A stretch of 8,540 nucleotides of DNA from RUG11237 sp050874665. Lineage in GTDB: Bacteria > Bacillota > Clostridia > Lachnospirales > Lachnospiraceae. The notes below the pieces were generated by a model that was given only the letters and a program-made list of their open reading frames with translations, was not told the origin of the DNA and made no database searches. The position numbers were made by a program, and so were the translations under genes. Each line of letters starts with the position of its first letter. Within the stretch, counting starts at the first letter, position 1. The DNA lies in contig JBNMLC010000041.1 in the NCBI GenBank assembly GCA_050874665.1, positions 1 to 8,540 of the forward strand, read 5' to 3'. Below are positions 1 through 6,846 of this stretch, piece by piece.

Positions 1-127
1 CCGTAATAAAATTAGGAAGGACACTGTTTTGGAGAATTATCCCCTTTATTGTCCAAAATGCAGACAAGAAAGATTGATTAAAGTTGACAACTTGAAGATA
101 ACTGTCATCAAAGAGCCAGACGCTTAA
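1..127 (+). CDS. Cysteine-rich KTR-type protein, 3' end only
   Basis: The frame starting at base 2 is open from the window edge to a TAA at 125-127 and gives the last 41 residues of a small protein. It contains a CPKC zinc-knuckle-like pair inside YPLYCPKCRQE and ends in VIKEPDA. This matches my memory of the C-terminal half of the short cysteine-rich KTR proteins found on conjugative elements of Firmicutes; a second CxxC pair and the NKTR motif would lie before the window. Family members probably bind a metal ion, but their role is not established. Homologs as I recall them continue after EPDA with KTQSR. Here the bases just after the stop (126-140) still encode exactly KTQSR in the +1 frame, so a one-base insertion seems to have shortened the tail. 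The identification is recognition from memory. Confidence 0.75.
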   Translation, partial: RNKIRKDTVLENYPLYCPKCRQERLIKVDNLKITVIKEPDA

Positions 128-149
128 GACGCAGAGCCGATTATTTTTG

Positions 150-159
150 TAATATATTA
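150..159. promoter_or_regulatory. AT-rich palindrome upstream of marR-like gene, possible operator
   Basis: TAATATATTA is a perfect 10-bp palindrome about 50 nt before the MarR-type start codon. MarR proteins usually bind AT-rich dyads in their own promoters, so the position fits an autoregulatory operator. The sequence is short and AT-only, so chance occurrence is likely. I see no convincing -35/-10 pair around it. Confidence 0.25.
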
Positions 160-194
160 GAGCATCTAGAAGAAACTATTTATCAAATTTTATG

Positions 195-201
195 AAAAGG
201 A
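195..201 (+). promoter_or_regulatory. Ribosome binding site deciding the MarR start
   Basis: AAAAGGA lies 8 nt before the ATG at 210. The earlier in-frame ATG at 192 has only AT-rich sequence without a Shine-Dalgarno match in front of it, so translation most likely starts at 210. Confidence 0.6.
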
Positions 202-209
202 ATGAGCAT

Positions 210-644
210 ATGTTTGGAGAAACATTGCATTGCGGTGAACTTATAAAGAGACTTAACGATGCACTTGGAAGAAAGGCTAATAATACGTTGATGTGCAATG
301 ATGTCACCCTTTCGCAGATTAAGGTCCTCGCAACTATCAGCGAGGCAGCCGATGAGACGATAACGCTAAAAGAACTTGAAAAGCATTTTGAAGTTAAACA
401 GGCAACGATGGCAGGAATTGCTGCACGTCTGGAAAAAAATGGGATGATAGAGGGGTTTTATGATTCAAATGATAAAAGAATCAAACATGTAAAGCTCACG
501 GCAAAAGGTGAGGAGATATGCAAGACGGCAAGAGCTTCAATGGATGAAAATGAGAGGGAACTTTTAAAGGCACTTAATGATGATGAAAAAGGACAGCTTA
601 GAAATCTTTTGCAGAAAGTATATGACAGTATCAAGTCATGCTGA
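210..644 (+). CDS. MarR-family transcriptional regulator
   Basis: A 144-residue winged-helix regulator, of usual length for MarR proteins, which act as cytoplasmic dimers and typically repress a nearby efflux or detoxification operon until a ligand binds. Numbering from the ATG at 210, an N-terminal dimerisation helix (about 5-25) is followed by the helix-turn-helix, with recognition helix VKQATMAGIAARLEKNG at 62-78. The beta-wing at 85-97 contains the family's D-x-(K)R signature (DSNDKRIKHVKLT), and a C-terminal dimerisation helix ends in DSIKSC. The in-frame ATG at 192 would add six residues but lacks a ribosome binding site. Only 47 nt without a terminator separate it from the ABC exporter genes, so it is probably co-transcribed with them and controls them. 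Cysteines occur near both ends (8, 29, 144); a redox role is possible but unsupported. The ligand cannot be read from sequence. Confidence 0.9.
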   Translation: MFGETLHCGELIKRLNDALGRKANNTLMCNDVTLSQIKVLATISEAADETITLKELEKHFEVKQATMAGIAARLEKNGMIEGFYDSNDKRIKHVKLTAKGEEICKTARASMDENERELLKALNDDEKGQLRNLLQKVYDSIKSC

Positions 645-691
645 CTGTAGACTTATAAGGTGAATTTAATCGAAGGGAGAATGATAAAAAT

Positions 692-2437
692 ATGATAAAA
701 ACATTAGCAAAATGTATTGGCAAATATAAAAAAGAATCAATTATAACGCCAATATTTACTGCAGTTGAAGTTTTTTTGGAAATTCTTATTCCATTTATAA
801 CAGCCTCAATAATTGATAAAGGAATACAGGCCGGAGATATGAGAAAGGTTGGTATTTATGGTGGAATAATGCTTATTATAGCATTTTTGAGCCTTTTTTG
901 TGGTATACAGGCAGGAAAGTATGGGGCGGCAGCATCAACAGGATTTGCGTGTAATCTGAGAGAGAAAATGTATGAAAATATACAGACATTTTCATTTTCT
1001 AATATTGATAAATTCAGTACAGCAGGTCTTGTAACACGTATGACAACTGATGTAACTAATGTACAGAATGCTTATCAGATGATAATAAGGAGTGTTGTGA
1101 GAGCACCTCTCATGATGATTTGCAGTATTACAATGTGTGTAATAATAAGTCCGAGATTAAGTATTATATTTCTTGTTGCACTTATATTTTTAGGATTTGT
1201 ACTTTTCTTTATTATATATAAAGTAACACCGGTTTTTACATCAGGTTTTGAAAAATATGATGAACTCAATGCGAGCGTTCAGGAGAATATTTCAGGAATC
1301 CGTGTTGTTAAGGCATTTGTACGTGAGGAGCATGAAAATAAAAAGTTTAATAAAGCGGCAGATAATCTTTATAAAACATTTGTTAAAGCCGAGTCATTTC
1401 TTGCATTTAACAATCCGACTATGATGCTTGTTGTATATGGATGTATTGTTGCATTGTCATGGTTTGCTTCACATTTTATTGTGTCGGGTTCAATTACAAC
1501 TGGTAATCTTACATCAATGTTCAGTTACGTAATGAGCATGCTTATGGCACTTATGATACTTTCAATGATATTTGTAATGGTTTCAATGAGTGCGGCAAGT
1601 GCAAGGCGTATTTCAGAAGTTCTTAATGAAAAAGCGGACCTTGCCAATCCGGAAAAACCTTATGAAGAAGTGGAAGACGGAAGAATCGATTTTAATCATG
1701 TTAATTTTTCATACAGAAAAAACAGTACAGAGGATACTTTACATGATATTGATATTCATATTAATGCAGGTGAGACAATTGGTATTATTGGTGGTACAGG
1801 ATGCGGAAAATCAAGTTTTGTGAGCCTTATAAGCCGTCTTTATGATGTTACTGAAGGTTCTGTATGTGTTGGCGGAAAAGATGTAAGAACTTATGATATG
1901 GATGCACTCCGTAATCAGGTGGCTGTAGTATTACAGAAAAATGTCCTGTTTTCAGGAACAATACTTGACAATCTCAGATGGGGTGATGACAATGCTTCAT
2001 ATGAAGATTGTGTTGAGGCATGTAAACAGGCATGTGCTGATGAATTTATCGAGAGAATGCCTAAGAAGTATGATACATGGATAGAACAGGGCGGTACTAA
2101 TGTTTCAGGTGGTCAGAGACAGAGACTCTGTATTGCGAGAGCATTGCTTAAAAAACCAAAGGTTCTTATTCTTGATGATTCGACAAGTGCTGTAGATACT
2201 GCAACAGACGCAAAAATCAAACAGGCATTTGCCCAGAAAATTCCGGGAACAACAAAGCTTATAGTTTCGCAGAGAATTTCAAGTATTCAGGATGCCGACA
2301 GAATTATTGTTCTTGAAGATGGAAAAGTCAGTGGCTTTGATACACATGAGAATCTTATGGAAAATAACAAAGTTTACCGCGAAATCTGTGAAGTTCAGAT
2401 GCAGGGCGGCGGCGATTTCGACGAATCGGCAGAATAG
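692..2437 (+). CDS. ABC exporter half-transporter, degenerate-site subunit (LmrC/BmrC-like)
   Basis: A 581-residue membrane protein with an N-terminal transmembrane domain of six helices (roughly 15-300) and a C-terminal ATPase domain (about 331-570). Visible motifs are Walker A GGTGCGKSS (367-375), Q-loop Gln415, signature VSGGQ (471-475) and Walker B VLILDD (491-496). The catalytic Glu after Walker B is replaced by Asp496, and the H-loop His by Gln527 (IVSQRIS). These are the marks of the degenerate-site partner in heterodimeric multidrug exporters such as LmrCD, BmrCD and TM287/288. Its intact VSGGQ signature would complete the active ATP site of the partner encoded 18 nt downstream. The start has AGGGAGA at 674-680, 11 nt upstream; an ATG at 681 leads to a stop after four codons. 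The substrate is unknown; drugs, lipids or peptides are all plausible. The MarR-type gene just upstream suggests inducible efflux. Confidence 0.92.
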   Translation: MIKTLAKCIGKYKKESIITPIFTAVEVFLEILIPFITASIIDKGIQAGDMRKVGIYGGIMLIIAFLSLFCGIQAGKYGAAASTGFACNLREKMYENIQTFSFSNIDKFSTAGLVTRMTTDVTNVQNAYQMIIRSVVRAPLMMICSITMCVIISPRLSIIFLVALIFLGFVLFFIIYKVTPVFTSGFEKYDELNASVQENISGIRVVKAFVREEHENKKFNKAADNLYKTFVKAESFLAFNNPTMMLVVYGCIVALSWFASHFIVSGSITTGNLTSMFSYVMSMLMALMILSMIFVMVSMSAASARRISEVLNEKADLANPEKPYEEVEDGRIDFNHVNFSYRKNSTEDTLHDIDIHINAGETIGIIGGTGCGKSSFVSLISRLYDVTEGSVCVGGKDVRTYDMDALRNQVAVVLQKNVLFSGTILDNLRWGDDNASYEDCVEACKQACADEFIERMPKKYDTWIEQGGTNVSGGQRQRLCIARALLKKPKVLILDDSTSAVDTATDAKIKQAFAQKIPGTTKLIVSQRISSIQDADRIIVLEDGKVSGFDTHENLMENNKVYREICEVQMQGGGDFDESAE

Positions 2438-2455
2438 TGAGAATAGGAGGAAGAC

Positions 2456-4342
2456 ATGAAAAATAAAAATGAGAACAAAGAGAAGAATCCGCTTTTATTA
2501 TTAAAAAGACTTCTTTCTTATATAGTAAAAAATTATAAATTGGCATGTTTCATGGTGGTCGTTTGCATATTGGTTTCGGCACTTACGACATTATGTGGAA
2601 CTTTATTTATACAGAAACTTATTGATAATTACATTGTGCCTCTTACCCAGATGGCAGTTCCTGATTATTCACCGCTTGCACAGGCTCTTTTAAAACTTGT
2701 AGCAATATTTGCAGTGGGTGTTTTATGTTCCTACGGATATAACAGAATTATGGTAAATGTTGGTCAGGGTACTATGAAAAAGCTCCGTACAGAGATGTTT
2801 ACTAACATGGAATCACTTCCAATCAGATATTTTGATACACATGCACATGGAGATATAATGTCGGTATATACAAATGATATTGATACATTAAGACAGCTTA
2901 TAAGCCAGAGTATTCCACAGGTTCTTAATTCACTTATAACACTTGTATCAACATTTGTAAGTATGATAGTTCTTGATATACCACTTACAATTGTATCTGT
3001 TATTATGGTTGCAATTATGCTTTTTGTGACATCAAAGCTTTCCGCTGCATCTGGCAGATATTTCATTGAACAGCAGAAAGATATCGGTAAAGTAAATGCT
3101 TATATTGAGGAAATGATGGAAGGGCAGAAGGTTGTTAAGGTATTCTGTCATGAGCAGGAAAGTCTTGAACAGTTTAAGCAGATTAATAACAAGTTAAGAG
3201 AAAGTGCCAACAATGCTAATAAAATTGCAAATATTACAATGCCTATCAATGAAAATATAGGAAATATAAGTTATGTTTTGTGTGCACTTGTAGGTGGTGT
3301 GCTTGCATTAAGCGGCTTTTCAGGACTTACAATTGGTACACTTGTAGCATTTCTTTCATTAAACAAGAGTTTCACACAGCCTGTAACACAGATAAGCCAG
3401 CAGGTAAGCAGTATTGTAATGGCTATGGCAGGTGCCGGCAGGGTATTTGACCTTTGTGATGAAGTACCAGAGACAGATGAAGGTGATGTTGAACTTGTAA
3501 ATATATGTTATGATTCAAATGGTGAAATCCATGAAACTGAAGAACTGACAGAGATGTGGGCATGGAAAAAACCAAATGCTGCAAACAAAGATGAAATGTA
3601 TACAAGACTTCAGGGTGATGTTACATTTGATGGAGTTGATTTTGGATATAATCCTGACAAAATCGTGCTTCACGATATAAAAATGTTCGCAAAACCTGGT
3701 CAGAAGCTTGCGTTTGTAGGTTCTACCGGTGCCGGAAAGACAACAATTACCAACCTTATTAACAGGTTTTATGATATACAGGATGGTAAAATCCGTTATG
3801 ATGGAATTAATATTAATCATATTAAAAAAGACGATTTACGCCGAAGCCTGGGCATTGTTTTACAGGATACCAACCTTTTTACAGGCACGATTATGGACAA
3901 TATCAGATATGGAAGACTCAATGCAGCTGATGAAGAATGTATAGCTGCCGCAAAGCTTGCTAATGCTGATGGATTTATAAAAAGACTTCCTGATGGTTAT
4001 AACACAGTGCTTACCGGCGGTGGTGCGAACCTTAGTCAGGGACAGCGTCAGCTTCTTGCAATAGCGAGGGCGGCAGTTGCAGATCCTCCTGTTCTTATTC
4101 TTGATGAGGCGACTTCTTCTATTGATACACGTACAGAAAAACTTGTACAGCGTGGTATGGATGCACTTATGACAGGAAGAACTTCATTTGTTATCGCTCA
4201 TCGTCTTTCTACGGTACGGAATGCAGACTGTATTATGGTTATGGAACAGGGAAGAATTATTGAGCGTGGTACACATGACCAGCTTATGGAAGAAAAAGGC
4301 AGATACTATCAGCTTTACACAGGAAAGTCAATCAGTGCGTAA
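2456..4342 (+). CDS. ABC exporter half-transporter, catalytic-site subunit (LmrD/BmrD-like)
   Basis: A 628-residue partner of the preceding gene, with transmembrane helices spread over about 30-325 and an ATPase domain over about 387-625. Motifs are Walker A GSTGAGKTT (422-430), Q-loop Gln470, signature LSQGQ (526-530), Walker B VLILDE with catalytic Glu551, and H-loop His582 (IAHRLS). The signature has Gln in place of the first Gly of LSGGQ, as expected for the half that faces the degenerate site of the other subunit. A linker of about 45 residues (341-386), rich in acidic residues and Trp, separates the membrane and ATPase domains and is longer than in the first subunit. An AGGAGG at 2445-2450 lies 5 nt before the ATG, and the gene follows its partner by 18 nt, so tight co-translation is likely. 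The pair should form one ATP-driven efflux pump in the cell membrane. Confidence 0.92.
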   Translation: MKNKNENKEKNPLLLLKRLLSYIVKNYKLACFMVVVCILVSALTTLCGTLFIQKLIDNYIVPLTQMAVPDYSPLAQALLKLVAIFAVGVLCSYGYNRIMVNVGQGTMKKLRTEMFTNMESLPIRYFDTHAHGDIMSVYTNDIDTLRQLISQSIPQVLNSLITLVSTFVSMIVLDIPLTIVSVIMVAIMLFVTSKLSAASGRYFIEQQKDIGKVNAYIEEMMEGQKVVKVFCHEQESLEQFKQINNKLRESANNANKIANITMPINENIGNISYVLCALVGGVLALSGFSGLTIGTLVAFLSLNKSFTQPVTQISQQVSSIVMAMAGAGRVFDLCDEVPETDEGDVELVNICYDSNGEIHETEELTEMWAWKKPNAANKDEMYTRLQGDVTFDGVDFGYNPDKIVLHDIKMFAKPGQKLAFVGSTGAGKTTITNLINRFYDIQDGKIRYDGININHIKKDDLRRSLGIVLQDTNLFTGTIMDNIRYGRLNAADEECIAAAKLANADGFIKRLPDGYNTVLTGGGANLSQGQRQLLAIARAAVADPPVLILDEATSSIDTRTEKLVQRGMDALMTGRTSFVIAHRLSTVRNADCIMVMEQGRIIERGTHDQLMEEKGRYYQLYTGKSISA

Positions 4343-4396
4343 GATTTTGATTAATTGGTATTAAATAAACATTTCAAAAACACGGGGTATAAAAAT

Positions 4397-5677
4397 ATGA
4401 AATATGCTTATATTAACGGAAAAATACTTGACGGAACCAAAGATATGCAGGTAAAAGAGGGCTTCGTCATACTTACGGACAATGATAAAATTGAGGATAT
4501 TGTCAAGGCAGGCACGGATTTGAATGGATATGAAAAAGTTGATTTAAAACGCAGATATATTATGCCCGGTCTTATAAATATGCATGTTCACCTTGCAGGT
4601 AATGGCAAGCCGCAGAAAAAACAGCGTGATAATGAGAAACTTGTAAAAATACTTATGGGAAATGCACTTATGCGTTCAATTGCATACGGTATGGTTGCCG
4701 GATTTGCAAAAACAGAGCTTATGAGCGGTGTGACAACAATAAGAACGGTTGGCGGACTTGGAAGTTTTGATACAAAATTAAGAGATGAGATTAATGCAGG
4801 AACAAAGATGGGACCTAGAATACTTGCCGCTAATGAAGGGATTTCCGTGCCTGGCGGACATATGGCTGGCTCTGTTGCTGTTGCGGCGGACAGTATAGAT
4901 ACAGCCTTAAAACATCTGGAGCAATCGGAAAAAGAAAAGGTTGATTTGATAAAGCTTATGATTACTGGCGGCGTAATGGACGCAAAAGAAAAAGGTGTTC
5001 CGGGTGAACTGAAAATGTCTCCGGAAATGGTAAAGGTAGTCTGTGACAAGGCACATGAAAATGGCTATTTAGTTGCTGCACATGTCGAATCTCCGCAGGG
5101 GGTGCGTGTTGCTCTTGAAAATGGTGTTGACTCAATTGAACACGGTGCAAAAATTGATGATGATACAATTAAGTTATTCAAGGAAAGAAAAGCATTTCTT
5201 TGCACAACAATTTCGCCTGCACTTCCGTATGCATTGTTTGATCGTTCGATTACCAACGCAACTGAAGTTGAACAGTTTAACGGAAATGTTGTGTTTGAGG
5301 GAATAATTGCATGTGCGAAAGCGGCACTTGAAAATGATATACCTGTCGTTCTTGGCAATGATGTCGGATGTCCGTGGATTACACAGTATGATTTCTGGAG
5401 AGAATTGTATTATTTCCACAAATATACGGGCGTTTCCAATGCGTTTGCACTGTATACGGCAACCGCAAGAGCTGCCGAAATGGCGGGAATCGGTGATATT
5501 ACCGGTACGCTCGAAAAAGATAAATGTGCAGATATGATTGTAACCGAGGAAAACCCACTCGATGACCTCAGAGCATTACGACATGTAAAAATGGTTGTCG
5601 CAAGAGGAACGATTATGGAAAATCCTAAAGTTAAAATAAATAAGCGTGTCGAGACTGAACTTGATAAATTCCTATAA
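4397..5677 (+). CDS. Metal-dependent amidohydrolase (imidazolonepropionase/prolidase-like)
   Basis: A 426-residue cytoplasmic enzyme of the amidohydrolase superfamily, in the branch of HutI-related and Xaa-Pro dipeptidase-like proteins. Visible metal ligands fit that fold: His63-x-His65 in GLINMHVHLAG, probable carboxylated Lys186 in LIKLMITGG, His229 in VAAHVES, His249 in SIEHG, and catalytic Asp322 in LGNDVGCP. A small beta-sandwich is built from both ends (1-57 and about 370-426, including KDKCADMIV). It probably hydrolyses an amide, peptide or cyclic amide bond; the substrate cannot be inferred. A TTG at 4355 would add 14 residues but lacks a ribosome binding site; the ATG at 4397 has GGGG 9 nt upstream and begins the usual MKYAYINGKILDG N-terminus. 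It sits 54 nt after the exporter with no terminator between them, so it is probably the last gene of that operon, and the strong terminator follows 6 nt after its stop. Confidence 0.85.
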   Translation: MKYAYINGKILDGTKDMQVKEGFVILTDNDKIEDIVKAGTDLNGYEKVDLKRRYIMPGLINMHVHLAGNGKPQKKQRDNEKLVKILMGNALMRSIAYGMVAGFAKTELMSGVTTIRTVGGLGSFDTKLRDEINAGTKMGPRILAANEGISVPGGHMAGSVAVAADSIDTALKHLEQSEKEKVDLIKLMITGGVMDAKEKGVPGELKMSPEMVKVVCDKAHENGYLVAAHVESPQGVRVALENGVDSIEHGAKIDDDTIKLFKERKAFLCTTISPALPYALFDRSITNATEVEQFNGNVVFEGIIACAKAALENDIPVVLGNDVGCPWITQYDFWRELYYFHKYTGVSNAFALYTATARAAEMAGIGDITGTLEKDKCADMIVTEENPLDDLRALRHVKMVVARGTIMENPKVKINKRVETELDKFL

Positions 5678-6404
5678 AAAAACCCCGCTGCGGCGGGGCT
5701 TTTTTATTCATAAAACACATATAATTTGTCAAATACTCTGTTATAATTTCTCCATAATAATTGTTCATCTGCAATTTCGCATAGATAAAAGGTTTTAATA
5801 AATAACGGATTATGATACATATAACAGGACAAATAAAAATCCAGTTTTTATTAACTAGGGATGTTGCCACTCCTTTACTCCATTGTACTGGAATTTCTGT
5901 CGGCAACTTAGAATAAGACAAAGCCCCAATAATCAAGCATAGTGCGGTAATCATAGTCCAGGTAAGCATACTTCCCCATATATACAAAAAGCTGACTGAA
6001 TCCAGTTTGAAAACAGTTCGATTATCTTTCCAATAGTCATGAAAATCTGTTACATACTGTTCTACCTGTAATTTTTCATAACTAATACTTCCTTCATCCA
6101 GCATTTTTTCGCACATGAGTTTCGCCTTATTCAAATCAGTAATCTGATTTTTTAATACTTCCTTTTGCTTCTCAAGCATTTCCTGCAATGTTACTTTTTC
6201 GGATATAATATTTCGTATATCTTCAATAGAAATTCCCAATGTACGTAGATATGCAATCTTCTTTATATTTTCCACATCATTTTTAGAATAATCTCTATAA
6301 CCATTACTTTCATTTCTCGAAGGCTCAATAAGTTTTTCCTTTTCATAAAAACGGATATTAGAACGGGATAAACCTGTTCGCTCTTCTACGTCTTTTATAG
6401 TCAT
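5631..6404 (-). CDS. MerR-family regulator with membrane-embedded C-terminal domain
   Basis: A 257-residue protein. The first 70 residues are a MerR winged helix (TIKDVEERTGLSRSNIRFYEKEKL, GYRDYS, LRTLGISIEDIRNII), followed by a coiled-coil dimerisation helix (about 71-105). Instead of a short ligand domain, hydrophobic segments follow at about 138-162 and 187-204, with LPTEIPVQW (167-175) between them, resembling the DUF1648 motif. It is therefore probably a membrane-bound transcription factor that senses something at the membrane. AAAGGAGG (6412-6419) lies 7 nt before the ATG. The last 22 or so residues (236-257) are encoded by the shared terminator and by the antisense of the amidohydrolase 3' end, look unlike a domain, and may be an accidental tail left by a 3' truncation. 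It likely controls its own promoter; other targets are not visible. Confidence 0.82.
   Translation of the reverse strand: MTIKDVEERTGLSRSNIRFYEKEKLIEPSRNESNGYRDYSKNDVENIKKIAYLRTLGISIEDIRNIISEKVTLQEMLEKQKEVLKNQITDLNKAKLMCEKMLDEGSISYEKLQVEQYVTDFHDYWKDNRTVFKLDSVSFLYIWGSMLTWTMITALCLIIGALSYSKLPTEIPVQWSKGVATSLVNKNWIFICPVICIIIRYLLKPFIYAKLQMNNYYGEIITEYLTNYMCFMNKKAPPQRGFFIGIYQVQSRHAYLF
5683..5705. terminator. Bidirectional Rho-independent terminator
   Basis: The stem CCCCGC (5683-5688) pairs with GCGGGG (5693-5698) around the loop TGCG. On the + strand a C and six Ts (5700-5705) follow; on the - strand seven Ts follow directly (complement of A5676-5682). It should stop transcription from both sides: the exporter-amidohydrolase operon on +, and the MerR-type gene on -. 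The - strand hairpin lies inside the MerR-type reading frame (codons 236-241). Confidence 0.92.
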
Positions 6405-6440
6405 ATTATGCCCTCCTTTCGAGCAACTCTATTTTACTTA

Positions 6441-6471
6441 ATAATAAGCTATAAACAAGGTTTACAGTCAA
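6441..6471 (-). promoter_or_regulatory. MerR-type promoter with 19-bp spacer and operator dyad
   Basis: Reading on the - strand, -35 TTGACT (6466-6471) and -10 TATTAT (6441-6446) are separated by 19 bp (6447-6465), the long spacer typical of MerR-activated promoters. Inside it lies the inverted repeat CTATAAAC-AAG-GTTTACAG (6449-6467), with 7 of 8 arm positions complementary. The start codon of the MerR-type gene lies about 36 nt downstream of the -10. This fits autoregulation by DNA untwisting. Confidence 0.75.
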
Positions 6472-6475
6472 GCAT

Positions 6476-6503
6476 TTATCAAAAAAACTATAGTTGTTGA
6501 TAA
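6476..6503. repeat. Inverted repeat upstream of the MerR-type promoter
   Basis: TTATCAA (6476-6482) and TTGATAA (6497-6503) form perfect 7-bp arms. The palindrome AACTATAGTT (6486-6495) lies inside them, off-centre by one base. It sits just upstream of the MerR-type -35 box and downstream of the XRE-type gene. It could be a second operator or a weak terminator for the XRE-type gene (a T-run lies on the - strand inside the structure). It is AT-rich and the function is uncertain. Confidence 0.35.
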
Positions 6504-6554
6504 GGACATGAAAAGCTGTCCAAAATAGAAGGTGAACCGGATTGCTGCTCCGAC

Positions 6555-6755
6555 TCAATCTTCCACATGGAATACATCTTCCACCAGCATATTAAAGTAC
6601 TTTGATATCCGCAGCATAAATTCGGCAGATGGGGTGCTGTCCCCACGCTCTATCCTGCCGACAGTTTTGGTGCTGTATCCAATAGCAGCGGCAAGGTCAT
6701 CCTGGTAAATGCCTCGCTGTTCACGTATTTCTCTTATATTATTGGTAACCGCCAT
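6555..6755 (-). CDS. Small XRE-family HTH DNA-binding protein
   Basis: A 66-residue stand-alone Cro/CI-type helix-turn-helix protein (fold about 6-60): IREIREQRGIYQDDLAAAIG, then the recognition segment YSTKTVGRIERGDSTPS, and a last helix MLRISKYFNMLVEDVFHVED. Proteins of this size act as dimeric repressors or modulators on plasmids, phages and integrative elements. GAAGGGA (within 6761-6769) precedes the ATG by about 5 nt. It follows the S24 repressor gene in the same direction after 84 nt and could be co-transcribed with it or have its own promoter; I found no convincing one. A copy of half of the candidate repressor operator, ATGTGTCC (6812-6819), lies in its upstream region. The target genes are unknown. 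Confidence 0.85.
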   Translation of the reverse strand: MAVTNNIREIREQRGIYQDDLAAAIGYSTKTVGRIERGDSTPSAEFMLRISKYFNMLVEDVFHVED

Positions 6756-6817
6756 AAAAATCCCTTCTTTCAGTTCTATAGATATTTTCTTATTGTCAAT
6801 TATGCAAAATAATGTGT

Positions 6818-6846
6818 CCGATAAAAATGACTTGCAATTTTATCGG
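6818..6846. repeat. Hairpin over the stop codon of the S24 repressor gene
   Basis: CCGATAAAA (6818-6826) and TTTTATCGG (6838-6846) form a perfect 9-bp stem with an 11-nt loop, covering the repressor's TAA (6840-6842). It could act as a weak terminator or mRNA-stabilising hairpin on the - strand, but the stem is AT-rich and no T-run follows. It could also be a dyad binding site upstream of the XRE-type gene. Confidence 0.4.

Noticed and set aside
192..209. Upstream ATG for the MarR-type gene
   Set aside because: It has no ribosome binding site, whereas the ATG at 210 has AAAAGGA at a good distance.
645..691. Drug-sensing attenuator leader before the exporter, as known for bmrCD
   Set aside because: The gap is only 47 nt, with no terminator hairpin or leader peptide.
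4355..4396. TTG start extending the amidohydrolase by 14 residues
   Set aside because: There is no ribosome binding site, and the extra residues do not look like part of the fold.
4588..5049. A 153-codon open frame on the - strand inside the amidohydrolase gene
   Set aside because: It is a shadow of the well-supported + strand enzyme, with low-complexity Ser/Pro-rich translation and no start signals.
6504..6521. GGACA-n8-TGTCC as a further copy of the repressor operator
   Set aside because: The half-sites share only five bases with the 14-bp dyad and the spacing differs; it is probably chance.
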